From positions 108,345,297 to 108,409,296 of the forward strand of contig CM048750.1 in NCBI GenBank assembly GCA_026315105.1: 64,000 nt of DNA, read 5' to 3'. A program made the translations under genes and the position numbers. The notes under the pieces are model-generated. The model saw only the letters and a list, made by a program, of their open reading frames with translations, searched no databases and was not told the origin of the DNA. The DNA is from Locusta migratoria. Lineage: Eukaryota; Arthropoda; Insecta; Orthoptera; Acrididae. Shown one piece after another: positions 23,040 through 34,259 of the stretch (position 1 is its first letter; the number at the start of each line of letters is the position of its first letter).

Positions 23040-25435
23040 AAAATAACTCTCCAGACTCCAAAGAATGGCAGATAAGAGGGAGGATTTCTTTAACATCTAC
23101 AGGTTGATTTACAAAATTAAAAAAAATTAAAAAAAATTAAGGCTTCATTGGGAGCGCTGTGCACCATGACCACACCAATATGGTTGATCCATCTTCATTT
23201 CATGTACAGACCAGTAAAACCCACTTAAGTACAATCTGGTTTGTACATATACGGAAGATAGCTACTAATATTGTCGATATTGATTTCCAAAATATATAAA
23301 CAGCTAAAATTACGACCAATTCTGAAGTTTCGTCAGCTATTACTACAAAAAGTGGAAGTTATAAAAGACACACTTCAGCATATAATAAGTTTAAAAAGGT
23401 GCTTCGTGATAACGGAGACGTTACAAACGACTTAAAATATTACCATATTTCAATCACATGCTGATTACGCATGTCATTGGAAAGTTACAGTCAACGAAAA
23501 TACAGTTCCAGACACCAGTGACATAAGAGTAATGTCTATTGACTGTCACTTCTCTTTGTTTCGTCCTCCCAGAGGAAAGAAATATAGTTACATCACTCGA
23601 CATAGTTTGAATAAAGAAAGGTCAATAACCAATTCGCAATTTCAAATTACATCAGACCATATATTTCAATATTATATTTATGATTGAGGCTTAATTACAT
23701 TCCATACCAGATCTAGCACTCCCTGATTGTAACCTAGTGTGTCTTTTTCAAGATTTCGTTGCCCCATGGTTTCAGCTGGCAAACTGCTTGATTACTACAC
23801 TGACAGGCCGCTTCTGGACTCTCATTTGCATGTAAGAAGGCCTTCGAGCGTTTCAGTTGCCCTCCAACAGTAGAAGAACCGCAGTGAGGTGGCAGTGGTG
23901 TCTCAGATCCAGATAACATGCCGCATCCCCAGCGGCGTTTCTTTTTCAGCCTCCTCCATTTCACGCAGTGTTGAACCCTGGAAGTTTCGCAAGCATTTCG
24001 AGTTGTCTCATCCGGATTTGCATCGAAATGGCGGAAAGCGAGGCCCATCGTTTGGCTCGATTCGCCTGCGCAGACCGTATTTTGTGACTCAATTCGATGG
24101 TTGTCGCAGGTGGTCCCTGAACATTACTTAAGCTCTTTGTTCTGGTGCAACGGGCAGAAACACTACATTCAAACGACAAAGAACTATGAGATTTACGTCT
24201 AGTTACTGAAAGCTTATAGACATAAATCTTTTATTAGAGGTATTCATATTAATATTTTTTATGATAAAGGGCTGTGCAATAAGAAGGAACAGATATCATG
24301 TATTGCTTCCAAACTACAAAAGATACATACGTAATTCCAACGTTGCTGCAAAGAGAAAAGTTCAATTTCTTACGCATTCACTGTGTCCCGTTTCTACTTC
24401 TATCCGCGGTAGCGCTACGATCGCAGTTCCGAGCATACGCGGAAGTTACTTGTAACGCCCCGTCTAGTCCAACGGAGTTAAAGATTCTGAGATGTTATTA
24501 TTTGTTAGCCCTTTGGTCGCCAACCCCGTTAGAAAAGACCGTAAGTGTTACAAAATACGGTATTAACGTAATATATTTAACGCATCTGAATATGAGTGGC
24601 TTCAGAAAAACTCCTATCAGTTTCTAGAGCAACTTAAATACCGTTCAGGATGAATATACACCTTTGGTTTGTATAACAGTATATCGTCAATTAAATAAGT
24701 TGTCACTACAACACATACGCGGGTGACACCTCAAGTAAAATTTAGTCACCAATGTAAGCGCGGTCTGTAATCAACGATTACAAAACAACTATATATAATT
24801 ATATTTTACTACTATACGTAAAAATCATAGTACTTAACTACACCATGCAAAATAAAATTAAGATTACCCTTCAAAGTCATTGAAAATATATAGAATACAA
24901 TAATTGGAACGATGTTAGAGGATGGCAATCAGAACGCTGAAGTTTTGGTTGATTTACAGACAAATGAAGTATTTGTACTGATTGCTGTTTCTCTCTTTCT
25001 TAAATCACCTGATGTAGGTGGTCTTCCTTTTCAGCCTCAAGCAACGATTACAGAGAAGTAAGAAGAGATTATGCAAGGGAGAACTGTGCCAGCAGAATAT
25101 CAAACGGCAAAATAGTCTTAATACAGAAACACACCGATGGAGTTAATGTGAACTAATTCATATTCTTGTTTGATTTCCATTTTAAAACCGTTACGAGGGC
25201 ATCTAATAGCAAAATATCTTCTCTGCTGGAGAACGTTATTGGAGTGCTTCGTATTTGTCTCCCACGTCGCTCGATTTGTGCGCCAATAGTGCTATACCTG
25301 CCGCGCATAACATAGTAATTTGGCCGTTTTGTTCAAGACTATCGGTTATACTCCTTAGACTCGAGTAATTCTTTCAAACATTTATTTTAACGGGTGGGTT
25401 CCCGTTATCAGTTACAAGTAGGCACTGTAAACTTG
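23040..25435. other. No gene recognised
   Basis: Mostly AT-rich. The stretch 23730-24180 is less AT-rich and has overlapping open frames of 70-105 codons on both strands, but none resembles a known protein or has exon-like borders that I can defend. Confidence 0.4.
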
Positions 25436-25439
25436 CGAA

Positions 25440-25560
25440 ATGAATACACGAAAATTTTTGCCAGGGACGGTAATTGAACCCGGCACCTCTTGCTTAGTAG
25501 GCAGTTGCACTAGGTCTATAGGCAATTACAACCACTTGGGCGCAGTACATCTGCAAGAGT
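25440..25560 (-). repeat. tRNA-like SINE fragment
   Basis: On the minus strand: an aattgcctata block, then gccgggttcaatt (B-box-like) and ccctggcaaaaattttcgtg. The same outer sequence, caaattttcgtgt, occurs in the foldback at 13498-13750, linking the two. Confidence 0.55.
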
Positions 25561-25644
25561 ACCTAAGTATGCAACCTGTCAGACCGTTATCTCCATATCT
25601 CCTCCTACTTCGTCTAGTTTACACCGTACCTCACAGTTGTACAA

Positions 25645-26860
25645 AGGACTTTCCAAAATTTTTTGCGCTGTCGTCTCCAACTTCTTTATTCTTTTGCAGG
25701 AGGGGAATGACAGTTTTTGTGAACATACTTCGAACATTTATCTATACATTGAGCCTACTCAATGCGTTTTCATCAGATGTAATGCCTCTGGCCCAACGTT
25801 CTTTCCAGGATGTAAATGCACTTTGGTAACATTCTGAGGATTGGCTTTTACACAATCGCTTGACACAGTGGATAAGATCCTTCTCACTATCAATTGTTTT
25901 ACCGTACAGGTGGGCTTTCAGACGACCAAAGATAAGACGGAGGCAAGTCCGGACTGCAGGCAGGACGAGGAACAATTTTCCAACCCATTTTACTGATTTT
26001 GTCCTGCGCCGTAACGGCTGTTTGGGGTTTGCCATTGTCATAGTGTAGTCTGATGAACAGACCCGGAAGCTGTGGTCTGTGGTTTTTAATGGCACGTCGC
26101 AACTTGTCCAATGCCGAACAGTAACCGACCCGGTTAATGGCGGCGCCAGGTTCCAAAAAGGCAATTAAAACTGACTCCACGATGATCCCAGGAGGAGGCC
26201 TTCCCTTTCTGCCTGCTGTTAGTCTTACTTTCTTCTTCCGAGGAGAACCCGGATGACGCCACTCCATGCATTGGGTTTTGCTCTCAGGTTCGGACAAAAA
26301 CAACCATGTACCATGTACCACGGCTAATGACGCCGTCAAAACACTGTTTCCACTCTTCACTAAGGGTTTTCCTGAGACCCTAGCACACATTCCTCTGGTC
26401 AATAATCTAGGCACTCAACGTACACAGAATTTTCTCTAACCTAGCGACTGTACCAGTGATACCCCACTACCTAATGACCAGCGAGTCATTTCAATAAGCT
26501 GTCACGTCTTCACACAGGTCTTTTTGGATGATTTTATCAATAGTCTCCATATTCACATCGCTCACTGCTTTCGATGACTTAGCAAATTGTGTATTGTCCA
26601 GCAGAGAGACATCACCTTCTTTAAACAGCCGCAACCACTGCTGGATAATGCTGCAACCCACTGTGTACTCCCCATGAAAAGGAAGCAACTCCCTGTGATT
26701 CGATGTGGCTGAGTCATCGCCAGTCTTGAACTCCATCACCAACGGCTGTCGCAATCTGACATTTACTTCACGGTCCATTATGACCCACATGTAAATAAAT
26801 GAAAATACTTTTATATACCAACTTATAACTAAATGTTCCAAGTATGTTCAGAAGAAATGT
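25645..26860 (-). mobile_element. Mariner transposon remnant with broken transposase
   Basis: Minus strand. The N-terminal DNA-binding part near 26600-26780 (SIIQQWLRLFKEGDVSLLD) resembles the mariner helix-turn-helix region. A middle part (26100-26410) is followed by LHYDNGKPQTAVTAQDKISK, the usual catalytic Asp-containing HDNA motif in altered form, and PACSPDLPPSYLW, where the third catalytic Asp normally lies in SPDLAPSDYHLF. The C-terminal part near 25760-25900 includes CVKRLCKSQSSECYQSAFTS. The pieces lie in different frames with internal stops. Inverted ends could not be fixed. Confidence 0.8.
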
Positions 26861-26904
26861 CATTCTCCCCCAGCGAGGAATACGCTGCTCGTGTGCATAA
26901 GCAT

Positions 26905-27053
26905 GAGTCCATAGACTTACAAAATACTGAAATTAACTTATGCTAAGGGCAACAGACACACCCATGTCCGATGGAAGAATCGAACCTCCGACGGCGACAT
27001 ATCACGCGCTTCGCACAAAGGCGCCGTAGAGCGCTCGGCCACTCCACCGCTGC
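26905..27053 (-). mobile_element. tRNA-derived SINE, type 2, diverged
   Basis: Minus-strand copy. The A-box side (gcggtggagtggccgagcg) and the aggttcgattc B-box region are clear; the tail is shortened and decayed. Confidence 0.75.
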
Positions 27054-27189
27054 AAGGCGAAGTTCCTATTTGCAGTGTTTCCAACATGTTTCAGGGAGTA
27101 GAACCAAGGTTGCATGTAAAAGTCAGATGACTCCGCCAACCACGATTAGTCGGTGTGTGCTGCAACACAGCCTCCTTTCAGTATTTTCA

Positions 27190-27390
27190 AAAAATGTTTA
27201 AAAGTTTGTATAGGTTATGGGGCTTAACTACGGGGGTCATCAGTCCCTAAACTTACAAACTACTTATGAACTAGCTAAGATTAAGGACGGCACAAATATC
27301 GCTGCCCGAGGGGGCATTCGAACCCCCGACCGTGGTGGACGTGCTGACCGTGACTGGAGCGCCTCAGTCCCCTCGGCCACCGCGGCCGGC
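27190..27390 (-). mobile_element. tRNA-derived SINE, type 1, with short target-site duplication
   Basis: Full-length minus-strand copy. tattttca flanks it at 27182-27189 and 27391-27398. Confidence 0.9.
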
Positions 27391-27838
27391 TATTTTCATT
27401 TTGTTCTCTTTCTTGAACTGCTACTCTCGTCGACTATCAATTCAATTACGATGAATGTCAGTTTAGAGCGTAGTCAGAGGATGTCATAGTCCTTCTTCGC
27501 TGTAGTGATATTTATCCCGATTAAAAGCGATAAAAATAATTCCAATCCCAAATGCACGTCTGATTGTGGGTAAAGGTATTTTATTAGGTTAAGCGGATTC
27601 ACTGACATCACAGTTACGTGTGCATATGTTGCAGATAGTAATAATTCATTGGGGGTAGACATTGATCTCAGCCTAATTACAAGAATGGAAAATTGCAGCA
27701 TAAAATGTTACTGTACACCTCAGATCGCGGAGTTTAACAAATAAAACAACACTACACAAGGAAGAAGAAGAAATTATGGCTCTAGATGCTTTTGAGGAAC
27801 ACCATTTTACTTAAAACAAACGTTTATTGAGGGTATTC

Positions 27839-28471
27839 ACGGAATGTATGGCACTGACTGCGAATGGGTACAGTTTGAAAATGTGTACCCAGCTGCGATT
27901 CGAACCCGGGCCTCTTGCTCTATAGGCAATTGCGCTGACCCTTATACTACAGGGGACACATTGGTCACCACGCCTAAACGGAATTTGTCAAGTACTCCTC
28001 CCGTCAGATACAAATTGTCAACATTACCCCTGACAACTGAAACTTCTAGTTTTTGCGAACTGATTCCCGTAATCGTAATGGCCTAGGTGTGCCTCCCCAC
28101 TGAATAAAGAATCACTGCCCGTCATCGGCATATTCTGTAAGTTATATATATGTAGAACAGACACCACAATATGCAGATGACGGGCAGTGATCCCTTTATC
28201 ATTGCGGAGACACTCCTAGACCATAGGCCTAGGCCTAGATGTCGGGAATCAGTTTACAAAAACTATGAGTTATAGTGGGCAGGGTAAAGTTCGGAATTTG
28301 TATCTGGTGGGAGGCTTACTTGATTAAATCTGTACACGCGTGGTGATCGCTGTGTCCTCAGTGTTGTAGGGTTTAGAGCAATTGCCTAAAAAGCAGGAGA
28401 CCTAGGTTCGAATCGTTGCTTGGTACGCATTTTCAGTTTTATCCATTCGCAGTTAATGTCATACATTCCGT
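27839..28471. repeat. 633-bp foldback with tRNA-like sequences in its outer arms
   Basis: Left arm 27839-28137 and right arm 28167-28471 are inverted copies with scattered mismatches: acggaatgtatg against catacattccgt at the tips, atcactgcccgtcatc against gatgacgggcagtgat next to the ~29-base loop. Each arm carries a tRNA-like stretch (gcgattcgaacccgggcctc on the left, gacctaggttcgaatcg on the right). No coding capacity. Confidence 0.9.
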
Positions 28472-28574
28472 ATATAAAGATAGATAATAACTGCTAGGAC
28501 AAATTGTCTGGTGCCCAAAACTTAACGTTACAATAACTTGTAATTACTCAAATAACAGCAGTGACATTAGCGAG

Positions 28575-28815
28575 AAATCTACGTTCTATTACTTAGGAAG
28601 TCTTCCAGCCAGTCACAAATCTGTGTACCTATTCCATAAGCTCGTATCTTCGTTAGCAGTCTGCAGTGCGGCGCCGCGTCAAATGCCTTTTCGAAATCGA
28701 GAAAAACGCAATCTGCCTGTTACCGTTCATCCATGGCTCGCAAGATTATGTGAGAAAAGAACAAGCTGAGTTTCACACGAACGATGTTTCCTAAACCCGT
28801 GCTGATTCATAGAAA
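28575..28815 (-). mobile_element. CR1/L2-like LINE fragment (palm domain)
   Basis: Plus-strand sequence such as ggaagtcttccagccagtcac and tcgagaaaaacgcaatctgc is the reverse complement of the region at about 58390-58545 in the LINE at 57075-59505. Both edges are abrupt, so only about 240 bp of the palm region remains. Confidence 0.8.
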
Positions 28816-28819
28816 TAAC

Positions 28820-30715
28820 AAGTGTTTCACAACGTCAACCGTCTTACTGGTGTCAGTTGTGGCTGCTGCAACAGACGTATAAATGTGGCACAACTTCTGG
28901 CTTGTTGTCAGGACGTACGCTCCACTATGTTTGTGAATGAACCTGCACACTGCTGCGTGGCTGCGATGCGAGCACTTCTGCCTGAGCGCACCCTAATATG
29001 CACGTGGTGCAGTCCAGCGCGAAGCGTCCTCATTCCGCCGCTACACCTGCAGCTCTGCTAGGGCAGGGCAATCGATGGCACTCGCGCTAGCGCCGGGACC
29101 ACGTGTGTCACACGTTGGACAGCAGCCCATAAACGGCATACATCTCTGGGAACAGTTTGACCCGTTGCCCCGGTCTACCGTCAGTTGTGACAGAAAAGGT
29201 GTTTCAAAGCGAAAAAGCGAGACGAATGTGTCAGAAGGCAATCGACAATTCGTGATTCTTTTCCCAGCCAGGAGTCGAAAAGTTTGGAATTGCTGTACAC
29301 TGATACAAATTAGTGGATTCGGACTCGGGAATTCGATATTCTTGCCTTTTTTTTTCTTAATCAAACGACAAACACAATATTGAACACAGCAGTCAGCACC
29401 TTTACGAAGGCTTGAATTCAAAGAAGTATACAGCTAATCAGTTGCAGAAGCTTTATTTTATTACCCTTGATCAAAGTTTACGTAACCCTATGAGTATCTT
29501 CTTCAAAAGGACTATAATTTATCTGAAAGGTAATTTAAATTCAACTCTCTAATATGAATATAAAATTGATAAAATATTCATAATAATTTTTTTAAATTAC
29601 TTGGATTACATTCTGTAAATCTTATTACTGAGTTCGTCTTCTAAGTTGCTAATAGAACACATAGATAATCCGTTTACAAAAGTTAAGATCAAAATCGGCA
29701 ATCATACAATTAAACTGAGAATAAACATCTATGATGTTAGATTGAAATAGGATAAGGCGCGCCGCATTTTTCGGGATGATATCGTAAGAAAAGTTCAATC
29801 ATGTGAAATGTTACATCCTCTGCAGTGAAATACTGTCGTTAGTTATCAAATAAGCCTGAATGTTACAATGTTACTAACGTACAAACAGTAACGGAGTAGA
29901 ACTAATGAAATATTAAATTAAGGAAATAAGTGCTACATAGCCTCAAATTATAAGATTGATTGTATCAACTATATGTATAACTTGTATAACCATATATACC
30001 ACAAATACAATTGTTAAGTAAGAATTTTTAAAGAGGGCGCCACAGTCGCCAATGACGAATGCTGACGTAAACATTCTAACAGATGCATCAGTTTAAACAT
30101 AACCTCCAACATGGAGGTCGAACTGATTTACATGTTTCAATCGTTTCATTTTAAGATATGTACTTTATCATTGACAATAATTGAAACTTTGCACAACTGG
30201 TTTATAACTTGACATATATTTTATCCAACTGATTCTTTTGGATTTTTTTTTACCATTGATAATGACCACACAGTGGTCGAAATCTAGATCTGAGAAAATT
30301 AATACTTACGACAAATTGCTGAAAAATTTCTAAAAGTTGAGATTTAGTAATTATAAATTTTACCGAACATAACGGGTGATAATTCGTGCATTTCACGACT
30401 GAGTTCTGTCTTCATGACTTTAAAGTTTCTCATGCGACAGAAGCATTTTGACAATGCAGATAAAATGATCTGATACCTCAATGACACGAATAATCATGTT
30501 TGAAATACGTATATTTAGTACAGTCATATTTTAAGGGGGTTCGATGAACGTGTGAACACGCAGAATGCGCCGCCACTGAATGCTAATGAGGTCTCTCGTA
30601 GCCACAAAAACACGTTGCATGTTTAACATTATTTGGATGGTTCCTTCATTGTGTTCCATGTTTGGTGGCCAGCAGTGTGAAACAGTAATACATCATGTTG
30701 TACGTCTCTCTTTCT
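28820..30715. other. No gene recognised
   Basis: 28820-29290 has more balanced base composition and open frames of 79-126 codons on both strands, but no recognised similarity. The remainder is AT-rich. gaccacacagtggtcgaaat near 30265 resembles the arm core of other foldbacks here, without a visible partner. Confidence 0.4.
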
Positions 30716-30717
30716 CT

Positions 30718-30720
<3 letters not shown>

Positions 30721-30759
<39 letters not shown>
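30721..30759. repeat. (CA)n microsatellite
   Basis: Uninterrupted CA dinucleotide run immediately before the GC-rich island. Confidence 0.95.
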
Positions 30760-30760
<1 letters not shown>

Positions 30761-30769
30761 CTGCACCTT

Positions 30770-31215
30770 TGAGACTGGTAAGTGAGGCTGGAATCGCACG
30801 GAATGCTACACACGGTGTACAGCGCGGCCGTACGTAATGTGGCTGTCGCTGTACAGCCGACTTGACACCGCGCTGAGAGCGTCAGAGACGCTGCTTGTCG
30901 CGTCCTCAATGCCGGCAGCTAATTACGTTACGGAGGCGTGGCAGCCCTGACTGAGCGAGCGCCCGATGACGCAAGCGGCCAATTGTCTGCCGCCAGCGAC
31001 GGCCGCTCTGTGAGCCACTGTGCTCCCGCCCTTCCGCTCTGCAGGACGCTTCTACGGCGGCGTCCCCACCGACGTCAGCCGCTGCCTCGTCCAGCAGCTG
31101 ACAGATGCCGGTTTGCAGGTACGCGCTATCCTTGCACACTCGCGTATGAGAAATACGAAGGGCGTTTGAAAAGTCCGTGCGAAGTCCGAGAAATGGCACG
31201 ACCGGTGCGCATCGA
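30770..31215. promoter_or_regulatory. GC- and CpG-rich island, possible promoter or exon-bearing region
   Basis: About 450 bp much richer in G, C and CpG than its surroundings; only the exon regions of the LRR gene at 44.7, 46.7 and 60.6 kb are comparable. It contains one exon-like block (31045-31118). No TATA box or initiator can be assigned with confidence. Confidence 0.3.
31045..31118 (+). CDS. Candidate small exon of an unidentified gene
   Basis: The block is preceded by a pyrimidine-rich tract ending ctctgcag and followed by a good donor, CAG|GTACGC at 31119. One frame reads RFYGGVPTDVSRCLVQQLTD then AGLQ to the donor, with exon phase 2 in and 0 out; its protein-like composition and GC-rich third positions resemble the LRR-gene exons. 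I do not recognise the product. It could belong to an unidentified plus-strand gene or be a 5' exon of the LRR gene: the next acceptor I can see, at 44732, leads into an in-frame open stretch. A chance open frame in a CpG island is equally possible. Confidence 0.3.
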
Positions 31216-31219
31216 GGTC

Positions 31220-32590
31220 ACGTTTAGACAGTAGCATCTTTGGAAAGAACGTACAGCAAGTTTCTACCATATTAGTCTATTTATATCTGTTTGGTCACAG
31301 ACTTACTTAATAAAAACTAGACCGCTCGCTGGCGCTCCTGTCGCGTCCCCACAATGAACGTGACAGAAGCCGCCATTTGCGGGGAAACAGTGCGTAAACA
31401 TTGTTCGTTCGTGAGCTACTTTTAATTGTAACAGTGAGAATGGAAGCAAAGACGAAGACGGAAAGTGTTACCTTCCACCGATCACTCATTACTTGTATAG
31501 CGTATAGTATTTTCATGGAGAAATAACAAATCATGAGCGTTTGTTTTTGTTTAGGTTTCCTCTTACGAATGATTGTCTAGAACTGCCAAAAGTACTTCGT
31601 TGCATGTCAAGTACCTATATTTTATTTGCATATACATTATTAAAAATATTAACACGATTAATGTACTAAATTGAGCTGAATGAAGAACTAGGCGTATAAA
31701 AGGTATTTATATTGCTAATCATTTGTATATAGGTATGATACAGAAGTAGGTCGAATAATTGCTTTTAGACAATTAGCAGGTGGTCATTGCACTCCGTAAA
31801 TGGCCAAATATTTGATGGAATATTTCTTACTCGGCCTTTTGGAGAAGTACAGTCTCTGTTAAAGCGTAATGTATGAATGAAATGCCATTTTAAAGTTGTA
31901 TGTCTTATTACAATTATTAGTAACCAAATTCGAGGAAGTTGAAAGAAAACTTCGATGTAATATGGAAAGGAATGTAGACAAAAGAGTGCTATACGAAAAC
32001 GAGCGTGGAAAACGTACAGAGTAGTCGGCAAAAAGTAAACAGGACCTGACAAAAAATTACGTGAATTAAATAATAATCGCACTCTTCTTCTTCAAAAGTT
32101 TCCTGGATCATCTCATGCAAATATCTCGAAGCAAAATCACTCCACCTACTCAGAAGAGTGCCTTACATTCTTAAAATTCCTGTCTCTATGCAGACATATT
32201 TCGCAAACTGTGAAACTTCATTAATTTAGGAATACCTTTTAAACAAACATGCGTTTATTTTGTGCTTCATTTTGCTCTTGTTGCTTCTCATATACTTCAA
32301 ATCATAGCCCCAGTACTAGGATTATTCCCTGCAAATGGCGCAGATCAGCTGCTTAATGTCGGGGACAGTTGCATTGCTTCTCCGCTACGGCGTGCTAGGG
32401 GCTTGTGTTTGGCATTCGTGTGAATCCAGGAATTCAAGTGATTGTGAAAGAATGGACTAACAAGAATTGCGTATGGTGAATAAACATTACTGTATGAAAG
32501 GCAAAATGCCTCAGGAGACTAAACAGAAGGTTGATAAACATTATGGTGAATCTTCACCGTAGATTATAACAATTTATAAGTGATTTCATA
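31220..32590. other. No gene recognised
   Basis: AT-rich. No recognisable coding or mobile-element similarity until a mariner-like cggggtggctatatggg... stretch starts near 32600. Confidence 0.4.
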
Positions 32591-32639
32591 ATTTTCGGGG
32601 TGGCTATATGGGACACTTTCTGGACACCCTGTGGAGGTT

Positions 32640-33840
32640 ACGACTGCAAGAATCATTGATAAAATCCATGATATTGTGGTGGACGACAGAAGATTGCTAG
32701 TGCTCTGGGCATCTCGAATGAACGGCTACATAATATGTTACATAAACATTTGGACATGAGAAAGCTTTCCGCAATATAGCCGCGATTACTCACGCTTGAC
32801 CAAAAACGGGACAGTGTGAAGTAATACTTCATGCATGGCTGTTGCTCAGCGACTATACTATATTAGACTTTTTTTTAAACAACTACAGCCCTCAGTCGCA
32901 AGTTACAATAGAATGTACCCTAGGTTTCAATGTCAGAAAGGACACCTTCAGACAATACGAGATACGACGATTAAAGGTACATATCAACTAATAGATTATC
33001 GTATTTAAATTTCTTTTCGTTGACATGTAATTTTAACCGTCTTATCTCGTATTATCTGAAGAAGGTGTCCATTGTGACATTGACTCTAGGATACATTCTA
33101 TTAACTCGGGACTGAGGGTTGTAGTTGTTTAAAAAGTTTTGATAGTGTGAAGTGTTGCAAGGAAGGTTTGCTGCTGTTAAAGAAGAATTTGCACGACTTC
33201 AAGCGTCACTTCGTCACTGTGAATGAAACACGGATACATTACTTTTATTTTACTCCTGAGACGAAAGAACAATCTAAACAATGGATTACCGAGGGACAAT
33301 CAGCAACAAAATAGGCGAAGACCGGTCCTTCGGCCGGAAGGGTTACGGCGACGGTCTATTGGTATTCGCAAAGGGTAAAATTATTACAGGTGCATATTAT
33401 TCATAATTATTGAACCATTTGAAAATCGAGCTGCAAGAAAAACGCCAGCGATTCTCCCACAAATAAGCACTTTCTCAACACGACAGTGCACCAGCACATA
33501 CCTCACCAGTCGTGGTCACAAAATTATTGGAAAAAGGATTCAATCTCGTTTCACATCCACTCTATTCTCCAGACTTGGCTCCCTCGCACTACTATTTGTT
33601 CCCCAATTTGAATAAATGGACGGCTGGACGATGATTTCATTCAAAAGAGGAGGTAACTGCAGAAACTAATATCTATTTTACATGCTTGGACAATTCCCAT
33701 TATTCGGAATGGATCAAAAAACTAGAACAGCTCTGGACGAAGTGTATAAGTCTAAAAGGAGACTGTCGAAAAATGAAAATGGTTTTTTCCAAATACATTA
33801 GTAATTTTTATTTTCGCACGGACATTTTCTTCTGGACCCG
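32640..33840 (+). mobile_element. Mariner transposon remnant, split by a foldback
   Basis: Plus strand. Fragments in order: HNMLHKHLDMRKLS near 32725 (mariner middle region), then after the interruption DFKRHFVTVNETRIHYFYFT near 33197 (first catalytic Asp region altered to NET), TPETKEQSKQWI near 33255, and a C-terminal part with the catalytic-region remnant HSPDLAP-like ctccagacttggctccc near 33570. Stops and shifts separate them. About 320 bp from 32823 to 33140 is foreign. Confidence 0.8.
32870..33140. repeat. Foldback element inside the mariner
   Basis: Left arm 32877-32990 (aaacaactacagccctcag...) and right arm 33030-33134 (...ctgagggttgtagttgttt) are inverted copies. The host 13-mer ga(c/t)agtgtgaagt occurs at 32810-32822 and 33141-33153, consistent with a target-site duplication around a ~320-bp insert. 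Each arm carries a CTGAAG box, a hairpin and a GAAA or GACT (see findings). Confidence 0.85.
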
Positions 33841-33914
33841 CTGCGTCTTAGAAGTCATTTAGAATCACTTTAAAAATTTATTCCAAAGACCCTGCCTATA
33901 CCTACATTATTTAC

Positions 33915-34255
33915 AGCGACAGGGATGTTTCTGCGAGACTGCTATCGTCAGGTTAAATTGGTAGCTCTTCTTCCCATTGTAATACAGCTTTTTAACCATT
34001 CTGTTTAGCGGTTAAATTAACTGATGTAGTAGAAATGTTGACTGTTTACTTTCTTATGTATGAATTCATAAATAACTCGCCGACACTGAACATAAGAATT
34101 AATTTGATTTGGTACATAACTACACAACAGTTGTAATATATATCTGTTAATGTAGCATCTAAACTGAACAGCTAAACAGCCATATTACAAGGAGTAAAAA
34201 AGCTACTAGTTCAACCTGACGACAATCACGTCAAAACAGGCCTAAACAATAAATA
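33915..34255. repeat. Foldback element, diverged arms
   Basis: Inner inverted match: atcgtcaggttaaattggtagct near 33945 against agctactagttcaacctgacga near 34200, and aaccattctgtttag near 33995 against ctaaacagccat near 34168. The arms are more diverged than in other foldbacks here. The core cctgacgatag...gcagaaac is visible on the minus strand of the left arm. Confidence 0.7.
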
Positions 34256-34259
34256 ATTC

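Noticed and set aside
23734..24179. Overlapping open frames of 72-104 codons on both strands
   Set aside because: No recognisable similarity, no exon-like borders and equal quality on both strands; recorded only as an unresolved stretch.
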